Virus record (IMG/VR): IMGVR_UViG_3300036846_000622
Span: 1 to 44,963 of that record
Strand: one strand, 5' to 3'
Length of the DNA: 44,963 bases
Source of the DNA: a virus
Shown here: positions 30,785-39,196 of the stretch, piece after piece
How positions within the stretch are numbered: position 1 is the first letter of the stretch
How the letters are laid out: each line of letters opens with the position of its first letter
Notes under the pieces: model-generated
The model's database searches: none
What the model saw: only the letters and a program-made list of their open reading frames with translations
What the model was told of the DNA's origin: nothing
Program-made: the position numbers and the translations under genes

Positions 30785-33165
30785 TGCACGCCTTTCAACA
30801 ACGCGCCGCCGATGCAGTAATTTGTCGCGATGCACTGATAGGGAATGATGTCCACCGCGCTCGCGGCTGTGCTGAGAACGTAGTTGCAGCCGCCCGCGCA
30901 TTTCAGGTTAGAGTTGACGGTCGCCGGAATCGTGCGGTTTCCGGTGCCGTCCTGAATGAAGCGCAGCAATCCGGCCTGCCCCGCCTTCATCCCCGACCAC
31001 GTCATTGTGGTGATATTGCCCGTGAGCGTGACGCTGGCGTTGAGGAACGTCGAAAAATCGAAAACCGTGGTCGCGCCCCAAGTGACCGCGACTTCCGCCG
31101 TGTAGACCGTGGCCGCCGTCAGCACTTTGTTTGCGGCGCCGCCCGTGAAATTTGCGACGGTCGCGAGATCTTGCAGAGCCGCGCTGCCAAATGACGCACC
31201 TTGAGTCTTGGTAATTGTGAGCGCGCCGGTCGTCGTGTTGAGCGTGCCGTCGCCGCTAATCGCCGGTATTTCGCCGGTCGTCCCGCCGGTATCAAACAAA
31301 ATGCCATTGGCCGCGCCGCCGGAAATTGGAGTCGAACCGACTATGATAGTCGTGCCCGAGCCCGTTGGAGAGGCCCATGTGCCATCTGCCCGCAAGAAAT
31401 TGGTTGTTCCGCCGCCGGATGACGGAACGCATCCTTTCGTTGCCGAAGCAAAAGGCTGGCAGAAAGTTTGCAGTGTAGTCGGACTCAACGCGACCGGCGT
31501 TCCCCCGCCAACGCTGCCGAGCACTGTGCTGGCGCCTATCGTGGGCAATTGCGTGAGTGCGGCTTGCCCGGAGAGTTGAGCAAACGAATAGTCATTGGCG
31601 GTGGCAACAATAGAGCCGGTTCGACCAAACACTTGAGTCACGGCGCCGGCCGGCGGCGCGGTCCAAATCCCATCTGCGCGTAAGAACTGACCCGTGTTGC
31701 CCGTTGATCCCGGCACGCAACCCGACACGCCGGCCGTGGTGAATAGGTTACATAAGGCGGTGAGTTGGGCGTTCGTATATTCTTGAACGACGCCGCCTTG
31801 ATCGTAGAGCACTCGTAATGATGTGCCGCCGGTAATTGTTGTTGAACCAAGCGTAATGTTGCCGCCCGTCCCGCCGCTCCCAGGTGGCACACTCCAATTC
31901 CCGTCTGCCCGCAGATAACTTACAGTGCCGCCGGGTGAGACCGGAACGCACCCGGGAACCGACGTTGAAAAGATGACGCAAGTAAATGGTGGAGGTGGCG
32001 ACCAAGTCCCATCTGCGCGGAGAAAATTCACGGTGCCGCCGCTGGAACTAGGAACACAACCGGCAATGCTCGCCGTGAAAATGTTGCAAAGTGTCGTGAG
32101 TTGAGCCTTGCTCAAAGCGGAAGGAATGCCGGGACTACCCGAAATATTTCCAATTACGCTTTGATCGGGAATTGTTGGCAATTGCCCGAGTGTAGTTTGC
32201 CCTGAAATCTGCGAGAAATTGTAATCGCCTTGCGCGCCGACGATGTGGCCCACGCGCCCAAACACATCAATCACCGCCGCCGTAGGTGGCGCGGTCCATG
32301 TGCCGTCCGAGCGCAGGAAATGTGTTAGGTCCGTATCTGAGGCCGGAACGCAGCCTTTAGTGACAGGCGTAAAGAGCAAACAGAACGCTTGCACCTGTAG
32401 GGTTGTCAAAGCCGAGGGTGTGGTAGGGCTCCCCGAGACGTTGCCCATCAATGTGGGGCTGGCAATCTGTGGAAATTGCGTGAAAGCAACTTGCCCGCCA
32501 ATCTGATTAAATTGGTAATCATTTGGTTGCGCAGTCACCGCGCCAAAGCGGCCAAAGACCGAGGAAACTCCACTCGCGGCAACCGGAGACATAACGATTT
32601 TGTTGCCGGTTGAATCGAACCCGAGCGCCATACCCGCGCGCTGACTCGCGGGCGGCATGAGTCCGATGCTTTCGCCAGGTAAGCCAAGAATCGCACGCCC
32701 GCTGACATCGTTCAGCTTGTCCCACGTCTCGCGATTCTGAGAGACGAGATCGGTTAGCACGACGTTTAGATCGCGCGCCGGGACGCCTTGATTTTCTTGG
32801 AATTGACTCGTCCGGCGCGGCCGGCGAGCGCCCACGATGGTGACGGTGCCGCTTTGCGGATTAGCGAACGTAACTTGCGCATTCGTAATCGGGCGCGCGA
32901 TGTTTCCGATACTGCCGGATGGCGAGGTGAGCGTCCAAGTGGGCGGCGTTTCTAGGACGTTGTTTAGCCACACCTCAATCCAGTTTCCGTAATCGCTACC
33001 ATCGCCATAAAGCGCAAACGGCACTGGCACGGGTCCGGTCGAATTGTTGAGGGTGACGGTCGCTATGCGAGGCGCGTCCGGCAGACCGGGAACCGGCGGC
33101 GGAACCTGCGCGAGCGCAAGACTAGCCGAGAACAGGAAGGCGAGGAGAGCGGCGAAGATCCTCAT
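30781..33165 (-). CDS. Tail fibre-like protein with signal peptide and repeats
   Basis: 794 residues. Sec-like signal MRIFAALLAFLFSASLALA then Q. Residues about 25-160 resemble the T7 gp17-type fibre N-terminus (GDGSDYGNWIEVWLNNV ... QGVPARDLNVVLTDLVSQNR). After that, five repeats of GCVP-x(8-9)-FLRADGTW-like units and three of VFGR-x-G-...-DY-F-Q make the shaft; each GCVP keeps one Cys. It follows a terminator directly. Probable tail fibre. Confidence 0.72.
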   Translation of the reverse strand: MRIFAALLAFLFSASLALAQVPPPVPGLPDAPRIATVTLNNSTGPVPVPFALYGDGSDYGNWIEVWLNNVLETPPTWTLTSPSGSIGNIARPITNAQVTFANPQSGTVTIVGARRPRRTSQFQENQGVPARDLNVVLTDLVSQNRETWDKLNDVSGRAILGLPGESIGLMPPASQRAGMALGFDSTGNKIVMSPVAASGVSSVFGRFGAVTAQPNDYQFNQIGGQVAFTQFPQIASPTLMGNVSGSPTTPSALTTLQVQAFCLLFTPVTKGCVPASDTDLTHFLRSDGTWTAPPTAAVIDVFGRVGHIVGAQGDYNFSQISGQTTLGQLPTIPDQSVIGNISGSPGIPSALSKAQLTTLCNIFTASIAGCVPSSSGGTVNFLRADGTWSPPPPFTCVIFSTSVPGCVPVSPGGTVSYLRADGNWSVPPGSGGTGGNITLGSTTITGGTSLRVLYDQGGVVQEYTNAQLTALCNLFTTAGVSGCVPGSTGNTGQFLRADGIWTAPPAGAVTQVFGRTGSIVATANDYSFAQLSGQAALTQLPTIGASTVLGSVGGGTPVALSPTTLQTFCQPFASATKGCVPSSGGGTTNFLRADGTWASPTGSGTTIIVGSTPISGGAANGILFDTGGTTGEIPAISGDGTLNTTTGALTITKTQGASFGSAALQDLATVANFTGGAANKVLTAATVYTAEVAVTWGATTVFDFSTFLNASVTLTGNITTMTWSGMKAGQAGLLRFIQDGTGNRTIPATVNSNLKCAGGCNYVLSTAASAVDIIPYQCIATNYCIGGALLKGVQ

Positions 33166-33176
33166 GGCGCGTCCTC

Positions 33177-33209
33177 AAAAAGAAGGCCGCAAGGGCGAAC
33201 CCTGCGGCC
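33177..33209 (-). terminator. Rho-independent terminator before fibre genes
   Basis: On the minus strand: stem GGCCGCA-GGG, TTCG tetraloop, CCC-T-TGCGGCC (33209-33185, one bulge), followed by TTCTTTTT (33184-33177). The fibre ribosome site starts immediately after. It should lower expression of fibre and downstream genes compared with capsid genes. Confidence 0.85.
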
Positions 33210-33231
33210 GTCAGGTTCAGGGGGCGAACGA

Positions 33232-33738
33232 TTAACCGGCGCGCAAATTCGGGTCGCCAAAGATCGGATCTTGGCGCCTAACCTCCTTGAGCATTTCATC
33301 GCCTTCGCGCCGCCGTCTCTCGAGCTCGGCTTGGCCGTGACCCGGTTTCATCCCAGGCGGGAGACCTAAATTTGCATCGTTCTCATGCCCGCGCGTGCGC
33401 GAGCTCACATAGTAGCGGTTCGGTTCGCGATCTAACGTGTCGTCGGCATCGCAAGAGAATTGTGGGAACTCGACCGGGCCGCCGTTTCTCTTGTGCCACT
33501 CCTGAAATTCGATCCGCGCCCTGCCGTAAGCCTTGAGCTCGGTTTCGTAGTCCTCGAGGATCACGCGAAATTCGATCATCGCCAGATCGTATTCGCCTTC
33601 CGACATGCCATCCTGCTTTGGCGGGATAGGCTTGTCCGGCATTTTTGGTTTGCGCGGTCCCGTGTCCCACAACCACACTTGTTGATCGTGCTGGTCATCG
33701 ACCATGTGCAGATTTGGAGCGACGAGCGGACGCGGCAC
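33232..33738 (-). CDS. Unknown virion-region protein (168 aa)
   Basis: 168 residues, charged, rich in Pro, Asp and Arg. N-terminal NLHMVDDQHDQQVWLWDTGP; helical middle (about 45-90, EYDLAMIEFRVILEDYETEL); C-terminus ELERRRREGDEMLKEVRRQD. Located between a cement-like protein and the terminator. Not recognised; maybe a minor structural or head-tail protein. Confidence 0.6.
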   Translation of the reverse strand: MPRPLVAPNLHMVDDQHDQQVWLWDTGPRKPKMPDKPIPPKQDGMSEGEYDLAMIEFRVILEDYETELKAYGRARIEFQEWHKRNGGPVEFPQFSCDADDTLDREPNRYYVSSRTRGHENDANLGLPPGMKPGHGQAELERRRREGDEMLKEVRRQDPIFGDPNLRAG

Positions 33739-33741
33739 GGA

Positions 33742-34374
33742 TTACTCCTCCGGAAGCACAGCGACGTAGGCGCGATAGGTGATCGACGGCGTTGTGCCCG
33801 ACACGAAATTGTAGAGTTTGAGATACTGATATTTTTCGTTGGCTTGGTTGTTCGTAAACAGGAGCTCAAAGATCAAGCCACCGATAGGCGGCACGGCCGG
33901 GGTCGGAAACGGGTTGGGCTGAGATTGCGAGCCGGCGACGCCAAGCTGCATCTGCGCAAGCTGCACCACATTGCCGGCGCCGAATGTCACGTCATTCGAG
34001 CCGACCGCAATCAGCGACACGCCGCCGGTCGCTGCCATTGCGCTGATCGCAACGAAAATCACCGCATCAATGCGCGCCCGCTGCGGGAAGATAGGCGACA
34101 CGTCGGCAATCGGCGGCAGGGCTACGCTCGCCGCTTGGTTGCCGCCGAGATCAACCACCGCATCGGCGCCATCGGCTTGCGCGTAACCGGAAGCCGCATA
34201 TGGGGCGGCGCCGTCCGAAAGCTGATTGTTGCGGTCGAAGGCATAGCTACGGTCACCGCCGCCGGTCGCCCAAATTCTCGGGGAGCTATTCGGATCCCGC
34301 GCGTATTTGCGCAAGACATCGAGCGCATCCCTGCGGCGAAGGTTCGGCGGGAGGGGACGAAGGATCTTGACCAT
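33742..34374 (-). CDS. Capsid cement-like protein (Bbp16-like)
   Basis: 210 residues. The centre (about 50-205) is beta-rich with ASVALPPIADVSPIFPQRAR and ending ITYRAYVAVLPE; similar proteins next to the major capsid gene of podoviruses are called Bbp16-like cement or decoration proteins. Immediately downstream of the capsid gene. Assignment by position and pattern. Confidence 0.55.
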   Translation of the reverse strand: MVKILRPLPPNLRRRDALDVLRKYARDPNSSPRIWATGGGDRSYAFDRNNQLSDGAAPYAASGYAQADGADAVVDLGGNQAASVALPPIADVSPIFPQRARIDAVIFVAISAMAATGGVSLIAVGSNDVTFGAGNVVQLAQMQLGVAGSQSQPNPFPTPAVPPIGGLIFELLFTNNQANEKYQYLKLYNFVSGTTPSITYRAYVAVLPEE

Positions 34375-34403
34375 TGCGGTACTCCGTCAGCAGGGTTTTT
34401 CGG

Positions 34404-35363
34404 TTAGGCAACGATGGGCGCGTTCGTCCAAGAATCGAGCCGGCCCAGGCAGTATTTATGCTCATCGACAATGCCGACATCCCACGCGATATGCGTGCGA
34501 TAGGTGCGGCGGTCCTGCAGCAAGCCGACATCTTCGGGGGTGAGCGGGCGAACTTGAATGCCGCGCAACATGCCCTCGCCAAGCGTCATGCCATAGAGTG
34601 AAGCGGTGACAGGCGAGCCGCCGCCCGAGGCGACTTCATTGAATTGCAAGACGGGAGCGTGGTCATCCTTGGGGTAGCCCCACAGGAAGCGATGGCCGGC
34701 GTAGCTGATTTTTGGCATTCCGGTTTCATCCCAAGTTTGCATCACGAAACCCGTCAAGGTCGTCGTGCGCGCGGCTTGAATGAACAGCGGCAAGCCAATG
34801 AAGGGAACGAAAACGTAGGTCGTGCCCGATTTCTTGGAAATGTTGTTGAGGAACTGATCGAGGTTCGCGAGGCTCAGAGGCGCACCGCCCGAGGTGGCTG
34901 AATTGTGATAGAGCCGGCCGTACTTGCGAGCTCGCACATTCAGACCGTTGAACACGCGCGGATTAGTTGATTGATCGCCCTTGATTAAGTTGTCGATCCA
35001 CAGCCGGCAGAACGCCGTAATGCCCATGCGCTCCTCGTAATTTCTGCGCTCGGGCCCGTGGCGATCCTGAATTGCGCGGTCAACGTCAATATCGTGGTCG
35101 ATGATATAGGTCGCCTCATCGAATGGGCTGATCGTGCCGTGCCCGGTGCTCGAGTTTTCGTTGATGGCGCGGAACGCCGGCTGCGGCAGCACTGCCTCGC
35201 GATAGCCGGTGTATTTTGCCCCGGTCAGGCTTTCAAACGGCATCACCTCGAAAACGTCGCTGTACTCCGTGAACATTTCAATCACGGTTCGACGCACGTC
35301 CTCTTTCTCGAAACCCTTCGCGTATTCGGTCAGGGTGATTAGTGTTGGATACGGTCCAGCCAT
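34404..35363 (-). CDS. Major capsid protein
   Basis: 319 residues. Opens with GPYPTLITLTEYAKGFEKED and EYSDVFEVMPFESLTGAKY; ends with a beta-rich P-domain-like part (DEHKYCLGRLDSW). Length and pattern fit HK97-fold podovirus capsid proteins. Placed between the scaffold-like and cement-like genes. Should form the icosahedral shell. Confidence 0.85.
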   Translation of the reverse strand: MAGPYPTLITLTEYAKGFEKEDVRRTVIEMFTEYSDVFEVMPFESLTGAKYTGYREAVLPQPAFRAINENSSTGHGTISPFDEATYIIDHDIDVDRAIQDRHGPERRNYEERMGITAFCRLWIDNLIKGDQSTNPRVFNGLNVRARKYGRLYHNSATSGGAPLSLANLDQFLNNISKKSGTTYVFVPFIGLPLFIQAARTTTLTGFVMQTWDETGMPKISYAGHRFLWGYPKDDHAPVLQFNEVASGGGSPVTASLYGMTLGEGMLRGIQVRPLTPEDVGLLQDRRTYRTHIAWDVGIVDEHKYCLGRLDSWTNAPIVA

Positions 35364-35380
35364 CGAGGTGTCCTCTCAAA

Positions 35381-36169
35381 TCACCGTTGAAACTGCTTCT
35401 GATCGAAGCTGCGCGAATAGGCCCACCGTTGGGCAGGCGACATGCGGTCGTATTCCTCTTGCGAAACCTTCCCGTTGCCCGGTGCAGGTTCGCGATGAGA
35501 TTGTGAGAACGGCGCAGCACCGCCACTCACGTCTTTCGCGGCGAGACGTTCAAACGCTTCCACATGCTTTGCCGTAATCAGGGCTTGCGAGAGCAGCTTG
35601 GCGTCGTCAGCGCCGACTTTGGCGTTGAACCAAGTTTGCAGCGCGTTGATCCGGTTCGGCCCGTTCGCGCCTAACTTGGCAATCTCGGCATTGATGGCGT
35701 TGCGGATCGTTGACGCCTCGCCGTGCTGATAGGCGGCCAGGAGATCGACCACCTGTTCGGTCGCCTCTTGCGAAAGCTGATTGTTATGGGCCCAGGTTTT
35801 GAATTGCGCCCACAGCGGATTAGCGCCATCGACCTGAAACTGACCGCCGTCCGGCAGCTTGAAATCTTTGCTGGTCTTTACCTGATAGCCGTCCGGATTC
35901 GCCGGCAGCGAATTGCGGCGAACTTCATCGGCAGATAGCCGCACGGCCATTTCGTTGTAGTGCCGGCCGAAATCTTCCGCTTTGCCTTTGAAATTCTGCG
36001 GCACCCAACCGAAATCAAACTGTCCCGCCGTTGGGCTTGGGGACGCCGAGGCTGGCGTAGAAGGCGCCGTCGTCGTCGGGGGACTCGTCCCTGAGGCGGG
36101 AGCGGATCCCGGCGCGGGCGACGGGGGCGGGCTTGGGGCGGCCGAGGATGGAGTTGTCGGGTCCGGCAT
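35381..36169 (-). CDS. Scaffolding-like protein
   Basis: 262 residues. The first 50 are Pro/Ser/Ala/Thr repeats; a helical domain follows (about 52-235) with WVPQNFKGKAEDFGRHYNEM and ATEQVVDLLAAYQHGEAS, and a Gln/Arg-rich end. Gene order before the capsid gene fits a scaffold. Bases 36015-36169 are also read in another frame by the upstream gene, so the N-terminal start is uncertain; the next in-frame ATG is at 35950. Confidence 0.7.
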   Translation of the reverse strand: MPDPTTPSSAAPSPPPSPAPGSAPASGTSPPTTTAPSTPASASPSPTAGQFDFGWVPQNFKGKAEDFGRHYNEMAVRLSADEVRRNSLPANPDGYQVKTSKDFKLPDGGQFQVDGANPLWAQFKTWAHNNQLSQEATEQVVDLLAAYQHGEASTIRNAINAEIAKLGANGPNRINALQTWFNAKVGADDAKLLSQALITAKHVEAFERLAAKDVSGGAAPFSQSHREPAPGNGKVSQEEYDRMSPAQRWAYSRSFDQKQFQR

Positions 36170-36386
36170 TGGTCTGCGCTTCGATCCCTTGCGCCATGTG
36201 GCGCATCAAATCTCGCGCGAGACTGCGGCGGCCATTTAGGGTTCGCAACGCACCGGACTTTCCCGAGTCGAGGCAGAGCTCTAATTGCCGGCGTAGGTAG
36301 CGGTGCAGCAATAATCCGTCGTAGCTGCGGCCGATCCGGTCGAGCGCCTCGAGCTCCTCCTTGTAGAGATCCGGTTCTTCGATCAT
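36015..36386 (-). CDS. Unknown head-module protein (123 aa)
   Basis: 123 residues. The N-terminal half is helical (EPDLYKEELEALDRIGRSYD ... RRQLELCLD). Its last 51 residues (ARAGIRSRLRDESPDDDG ... GVPKPNGG) overlap the scaffold-like gene in another frame, yet look like real protein. ATGA coupling with a 32-residue gene upstream. No function recognised. Confidence 0.65.
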   Translation of the reverse strand: MIEEPDLYKEELEALDRIGRSYDGLLLHRYLRRQLELCLDSGKSGALRTLNGRRSLARDLMRHMAQGIEAQTNAGPDNSILGRPKPAPVARAGIRSRLRDESPDDDGAFYASLGVPKPNGGTV

Positions 36387-36481
36387 TTGCGCCGTTGTTC
36401 GTATATGCGCGCCATATCAGCTAACCATTGTCGCAGCGTTGGCGACGGTCGCGGGAAATCGACAAAATAGACGAAGATCAT
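36383..36481 (-). CDS. Tiny coupled gene between portal and head gene (32 aa)
   Basis: 32 residues, MIFVYFVDFPRPSPTLRQWL then a basic helix. Its start overlaps the portal stop by ATGA and its stop overlaps the next start by ATGA. Two exact couplings leave almost no gap, which supports a real gene. Hydrophobic N-terminus; role unknown. Confidence 0.6.
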   Translation of the reverse strand: MIFVYFVDFPRPSPTLRQWLADMARIYEQRRK

Positions 36482-38079
36482 CCGACTGCCGTGGCAGGAG
36501 CCGGCGCACCAGGCGCACCCGGGGCTTGTCCGCGAATGAGGCCGCCGGGAGGTGTTCCGCCGAGGAGTTTTTGCATCTGATCCACCGCGCCCGCGACTTG
36601 ATCCTGCTTGCGCATGGCGACAATTTCGACCCGCATCTTTGCCATCAGGTTCTCGAGGGTCTGCCTGCCATCAACCCACATCTTAAATTCCTCAGGGAAG
36701 AACTGCCCGCCGAGTTGCAGGAATTGCACGGCCATTGAAATTTCCTGTTGTTCGGCAGCGCGTTGCGCCGGATTGAACGGCACTAGGCTGATCGTTTTGT
36801 TGTCGATCTTAACCTTTTGGATTTTGCCCCTTTTCTCCTCGATGTATTTGAACCGCTGGAAAATCTTCGCCGGCCCCTCGCGCCAGAACGGCAGACCTGG
36901 CCGGCCGATGCGGCGTTGCGCCCTCGCCATTTCATCGAGCCACTGCCCAAGCGTCGGCGGGGTGTCGCCGGTTTGCTGCGGAAAATCGACATAGAACATC
37001 TTTTTGAGGCGATGCTCTTTGTCCTCATAGGCGTAATTTGCGGCTTCCGGCGGCGGCGGTTGATACATGGATTTAATCGCGCCTTCGGATCCAACCCGCA
37101 CCGGATAAGCCATCCCAGGCTCGAGGCCGGCCTCAATCGCCGCGAAACTATCGTCCGGATAAGCAAGCGGCGGCCGGATCGAAATTTCGGAATGCATAAT
37201 TCGCATGATTTCATATTCATCGACCTGACGAAGCGAGGGCATTCCTTGCAGCAGCGGACCATGCCCCCACGGCCAATCAGGGTTAGGATTCCAGCGGAAG
37301 ATGATTAGCGGGCAACTGCCGTCCCCGACCAAAACCTGATCGTGAACCAGCTTGTTTTTGACGTAGACGACGTGTTGCCAAACCTCATCATCAACGCGGC
37401 TCCAATCGCGCCAGAAACCCCAGGATAGCATCGTGCGATCCGTTGGCTTGTCGCGACAGACGGCTCCAACATCGTCGGGGATTTTGCTCCAAATCTCTTT
37501 CCCGAGGAGCGTCTCGAGATACATATTGCGGGTGTGGCGAACCGCGAACCGGGTGTCGATTTCGCCGTAGGGCCCGAGATCGACTTCCATTTCCCGTATC
37601 GGGATTGCGGAGACCACCACCGGCTCAGAGATTTTTCCTCCCGGCGGTTCGATCCATAGTCCGACTGTTCCAATCGCGAGATCCGGATCGAATGCCTTGG
37701 AGAGCTCCGCATAGAAATTCGACGCTTTGATTGCCTCGAAAACTGCGCCCACCAGCTTGTTGATTTCATCGACAACCTCTTGCGGCGGCTCCTCGCCCAA
37801 GGGCTTCATATCGCACCAATTTTGCGCTTCCGGCATGTAGGTGTTGATGACTTCGGTCGCAAAATCCCCGCACAGTTCAAACGCCAGATCCGTATTCAAT
37901 TCGGCCGCGTCCAAAAGCCGTTGCTGCGGCGGCTGACTGTAGCTTTGGATCATGCGTTGCCGTTGCGGCGCCGCGAAAAAGTAACACTCGCGCAAATCCA
38001 GATCCCAAAGCGATTTCCACATGCGGCACTTCATGAGCCGCTGCAAACCTTCGCGTCCTAGATCCTTTTCGTCAGCCAC
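36478..38079 (-). CDS. Portal protein (head-tail connector)
   Basis: 533 residues, similar in length to T7 gp8. Recognisable pieces: CYFFAAPQRQRMIQSYSQPP (about 33-52), DFATEVINTYMPEAQNW, and PDWPWGHGPLLQGMPSLRQV (about 265-284), with a Pro/Gly/Ala-rich C-terminus. It should form the dodecameric ring at one vertex through which DNA enters. Gene order with large terminase upstream and capsid downstream agrees. Confidence 0.88.
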   Translation of the reverse strand: MADEKDLGREGLQRLMKCRMWKSLWDLDLRECYFFAAPQRQRMIQSYSQPPQQRLLDAAELNTDLAFELCGDFATEVINTYMPEAQNWCDMKPLGEEPPQEVVDEINKLVGAVFEAIKASNFYAELSKAFDPDLAIGTVGLWIEPPGGKISEPVVVSAIPIREMEVDLGPYGEIDTRFAVRHTRNMYLETLLGKEIWSKIPDDVGAVCRDKPTDRTMLSWGFWRDWSRVDDEVWQHVVYVKNKLVHDQVLVGDGSCPLIIFRWNPNPDWPWGHGPLLQGMPSLRQVDEYEIMRIMHSEISIRPPLAYPDDSFAAIEAGLEPGMAYPVRVGSEGAIKSMYQPPPPEAANYAYEDKEHRLKKMFYVDFPQQTGDTPPTLGQWLDEMARAQRRIGRPGLPFWREGPAKIFQRFKYIEEKRGKIQKVKIDNKTISLVPFNPAQRAAEQQEISMAVQFLQLGGQFFPEEFKMWVDGRQTLENLMAKMRVEIVAMRKQDQVAGAVDQMQKLLGGTPPGGLIRGQAPGAPGAPAPATAVG

Positions 38080-38080
38080 G

Positions 38081-38344
38081 TTATGTCCCCGCCGCCCTGC
38101 CGGTCACAACCGAGCTCAACGGCACAACGCCCGTGCCGGCCGACGCCGTGACGAGCGGCGGTTGCGCCCCGGCCATCGCGAGACGGGTTCCATAGCGGGC
38201 AATTAGAGAAGCGTAGTCACCCCGGGCTTGCGCCTGCGCCGCGTCCGTTTGGGCTTGTTGCGCCTGCGCCTGCATAGCTTGGAACATGGGGTCCGGCGGC
38301 GGCTGTTGCGGTTGAGGAGGTTTGCCCATGCGCGGCAGTGTCAC
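38081..38344 (-). CDS. Gln/Pro-rich small protein (87 aa)
   Basis: 87 residues from GTG 38344, or 82 from ATG 38329. Pro/Gln-rich N-terminus (GKPPQPQQPPPDPMFQAM) and Ala/Gln helix (about 20-48). Sits just before the portal gene; its first 113-128 bp overlap the upstream gene in another frame. Similar low-complexity proteins precede portals in other phages. Function unknown. Confidence 0.55.
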   Translation of the reverse strand: MTLPRMGKPPQPQQPPPDPMFQAMQAQAQQAQTDAAQAQARGDYASLIARYGTRLAMAGAQPPLVTASAGTGVVPLSSVVTGRAAGT

Positions 38345-38783
38345 CCGCTGGCGTCATGTCGCAACGCACCGGCTCACCCCCGTGCTCGAGGCAGACGCGC
38401 CATAGCGCATCCGGCCGCCAGGCCGCCGGCAGCCCGAGCATGTGCGCGATTGCCGTCGTGCAGAAAAAGGCCGGCGGAAAGAAGCGCCGTCGTGGACGGC
38501 GACGCATCCACATCAGCCCTACTGCCCGCTCACCAGGCGCGACGTAACCGAGTAATTGCCGCAAGCCGCTCGAGCCGGGAGCCAGCGCCAGGATCGTACC
38601 GCTGAGTTGCGGATCATAGAGGATCCATGTCGCCAATTCGGGAATGTGCCCGATTGCACAAACGTGCTTCCAATGACCGAGGGCGATAAGGGAGGCAAAC
38701 CGGCTCGCGGCGGTAGGCGAGAAAATCAGCAACCACCGATCCGGCTCGAGCAAATAGTGCGGCGCGAGCGAAGCGTGACCCAT
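38217..38783 (-). CDS. Unknown late protein (188 aa)
   Basis: 188 residues. The first 145 look structured (APHYLLEPDRWLLIFSPTAA; HWKHVCAIGHIPELATWILY; AIAHMLGLPAAWRPDALWRV). The last 42 are Ala/Gly/Ser/Thr-rich and overlap the next gene out of frame, so the tail may be of little use. Not recognised. Confidence 0.6.
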   Translation of the reverse strand: MGHASLAPHYLLEPDRWLLIFSPTAASRFASLIALGHWKHVCAIGHIPELATWILYDPQLSGTILALAPGSSGLRQLLGYVAPGERAVGLMWMRRRPRRRFFPPAFFCTTAIAHMLGLPAAWRPDALWRVCLEHGGEPVRCDMTPAGDTAAHGQTSSTATAAAGPHVPSYAGAGATSPNGRGAGASPG

Positions 38784-38784
38784 G

Positions 38785-39033
38785 TCATTCTATCGGCTCA
38801 TGTCCCTTTGCTTCCGGCGGGAACGTGACGCCTTCCCCGTTTTTCCACTCAAACACGGTATCGTCGCCGCCGTCCGTGATGATGACGCGCTGCGTTACGC
38901 CGAGTTTCGCGCCGACGCTCTTGCAATAACGCGCCGCCGCCTTGGTCGCTTCCTCCGCATCAACCCATCGCCGGACGTATTCGTGCGTGCCGTCCTTCAA
39001 GAATTGACAGACCGAAAACTCGCCATCGCCCAT
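38785..39033 (-). CDS. Unknown small protein (82 aa)
   Basis: 82 residues from ATG 39033, chosen because CGAGGTGA lies just upstream, as in the early leader. Starts MGDGEFSVCQFLKDGTHEYV; helix DAEEATKAAARYCKSVGAKL. Small alpha/beta protein with no recognised family. The upstream extension to 39111 overlaps another gene and is rejected. Confidence 0.65.
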   Translation of the reverse strand: MGDGEFSVCQFLKDGTHEYVRRWVDAEEATKAAARYCKSVGAKLGVTQRVIITDGGDDTVFEWKNGEGVTFPPEAKGHEPIE

Positions 39034-39035
39034 GT

Positions 39036-39185
39036 TCACCTCGATAGCAAAATGATCCCCGTCACCACCGCGCCGAACAACAGGAACAACAACATCGCCC
39101 AAAAGAACCAATCGTCATTGTTCGCGTTCACGTCCCCCGCCCCCTGCGCAAAGCTATAATGCCGGCGTAATTCGTCAGCAATCAT
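39036..39185 (-). CDS. Small membrane protein (49 aa)
   Basis: 49 residues: polar head (MIADELRRHYSFAQGAGD) and one long membrane span (about 26-46, DWFFWAMLLFLLFGAVVTGI). It fills the gap between the large terminase and the 82-residue gene; its stop GTGA overlaps the latter's ribosome site. Possibly a second holin-like or late membrane protein. Confidence 0.6.
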   Translation of the reverse strand: MIADELRRHYSFAQGAGDVNANNDDWFFWAMLLFLLFGAVVTGIILLSR

Positions 39186-39196
39186 ATCTTCAATCA

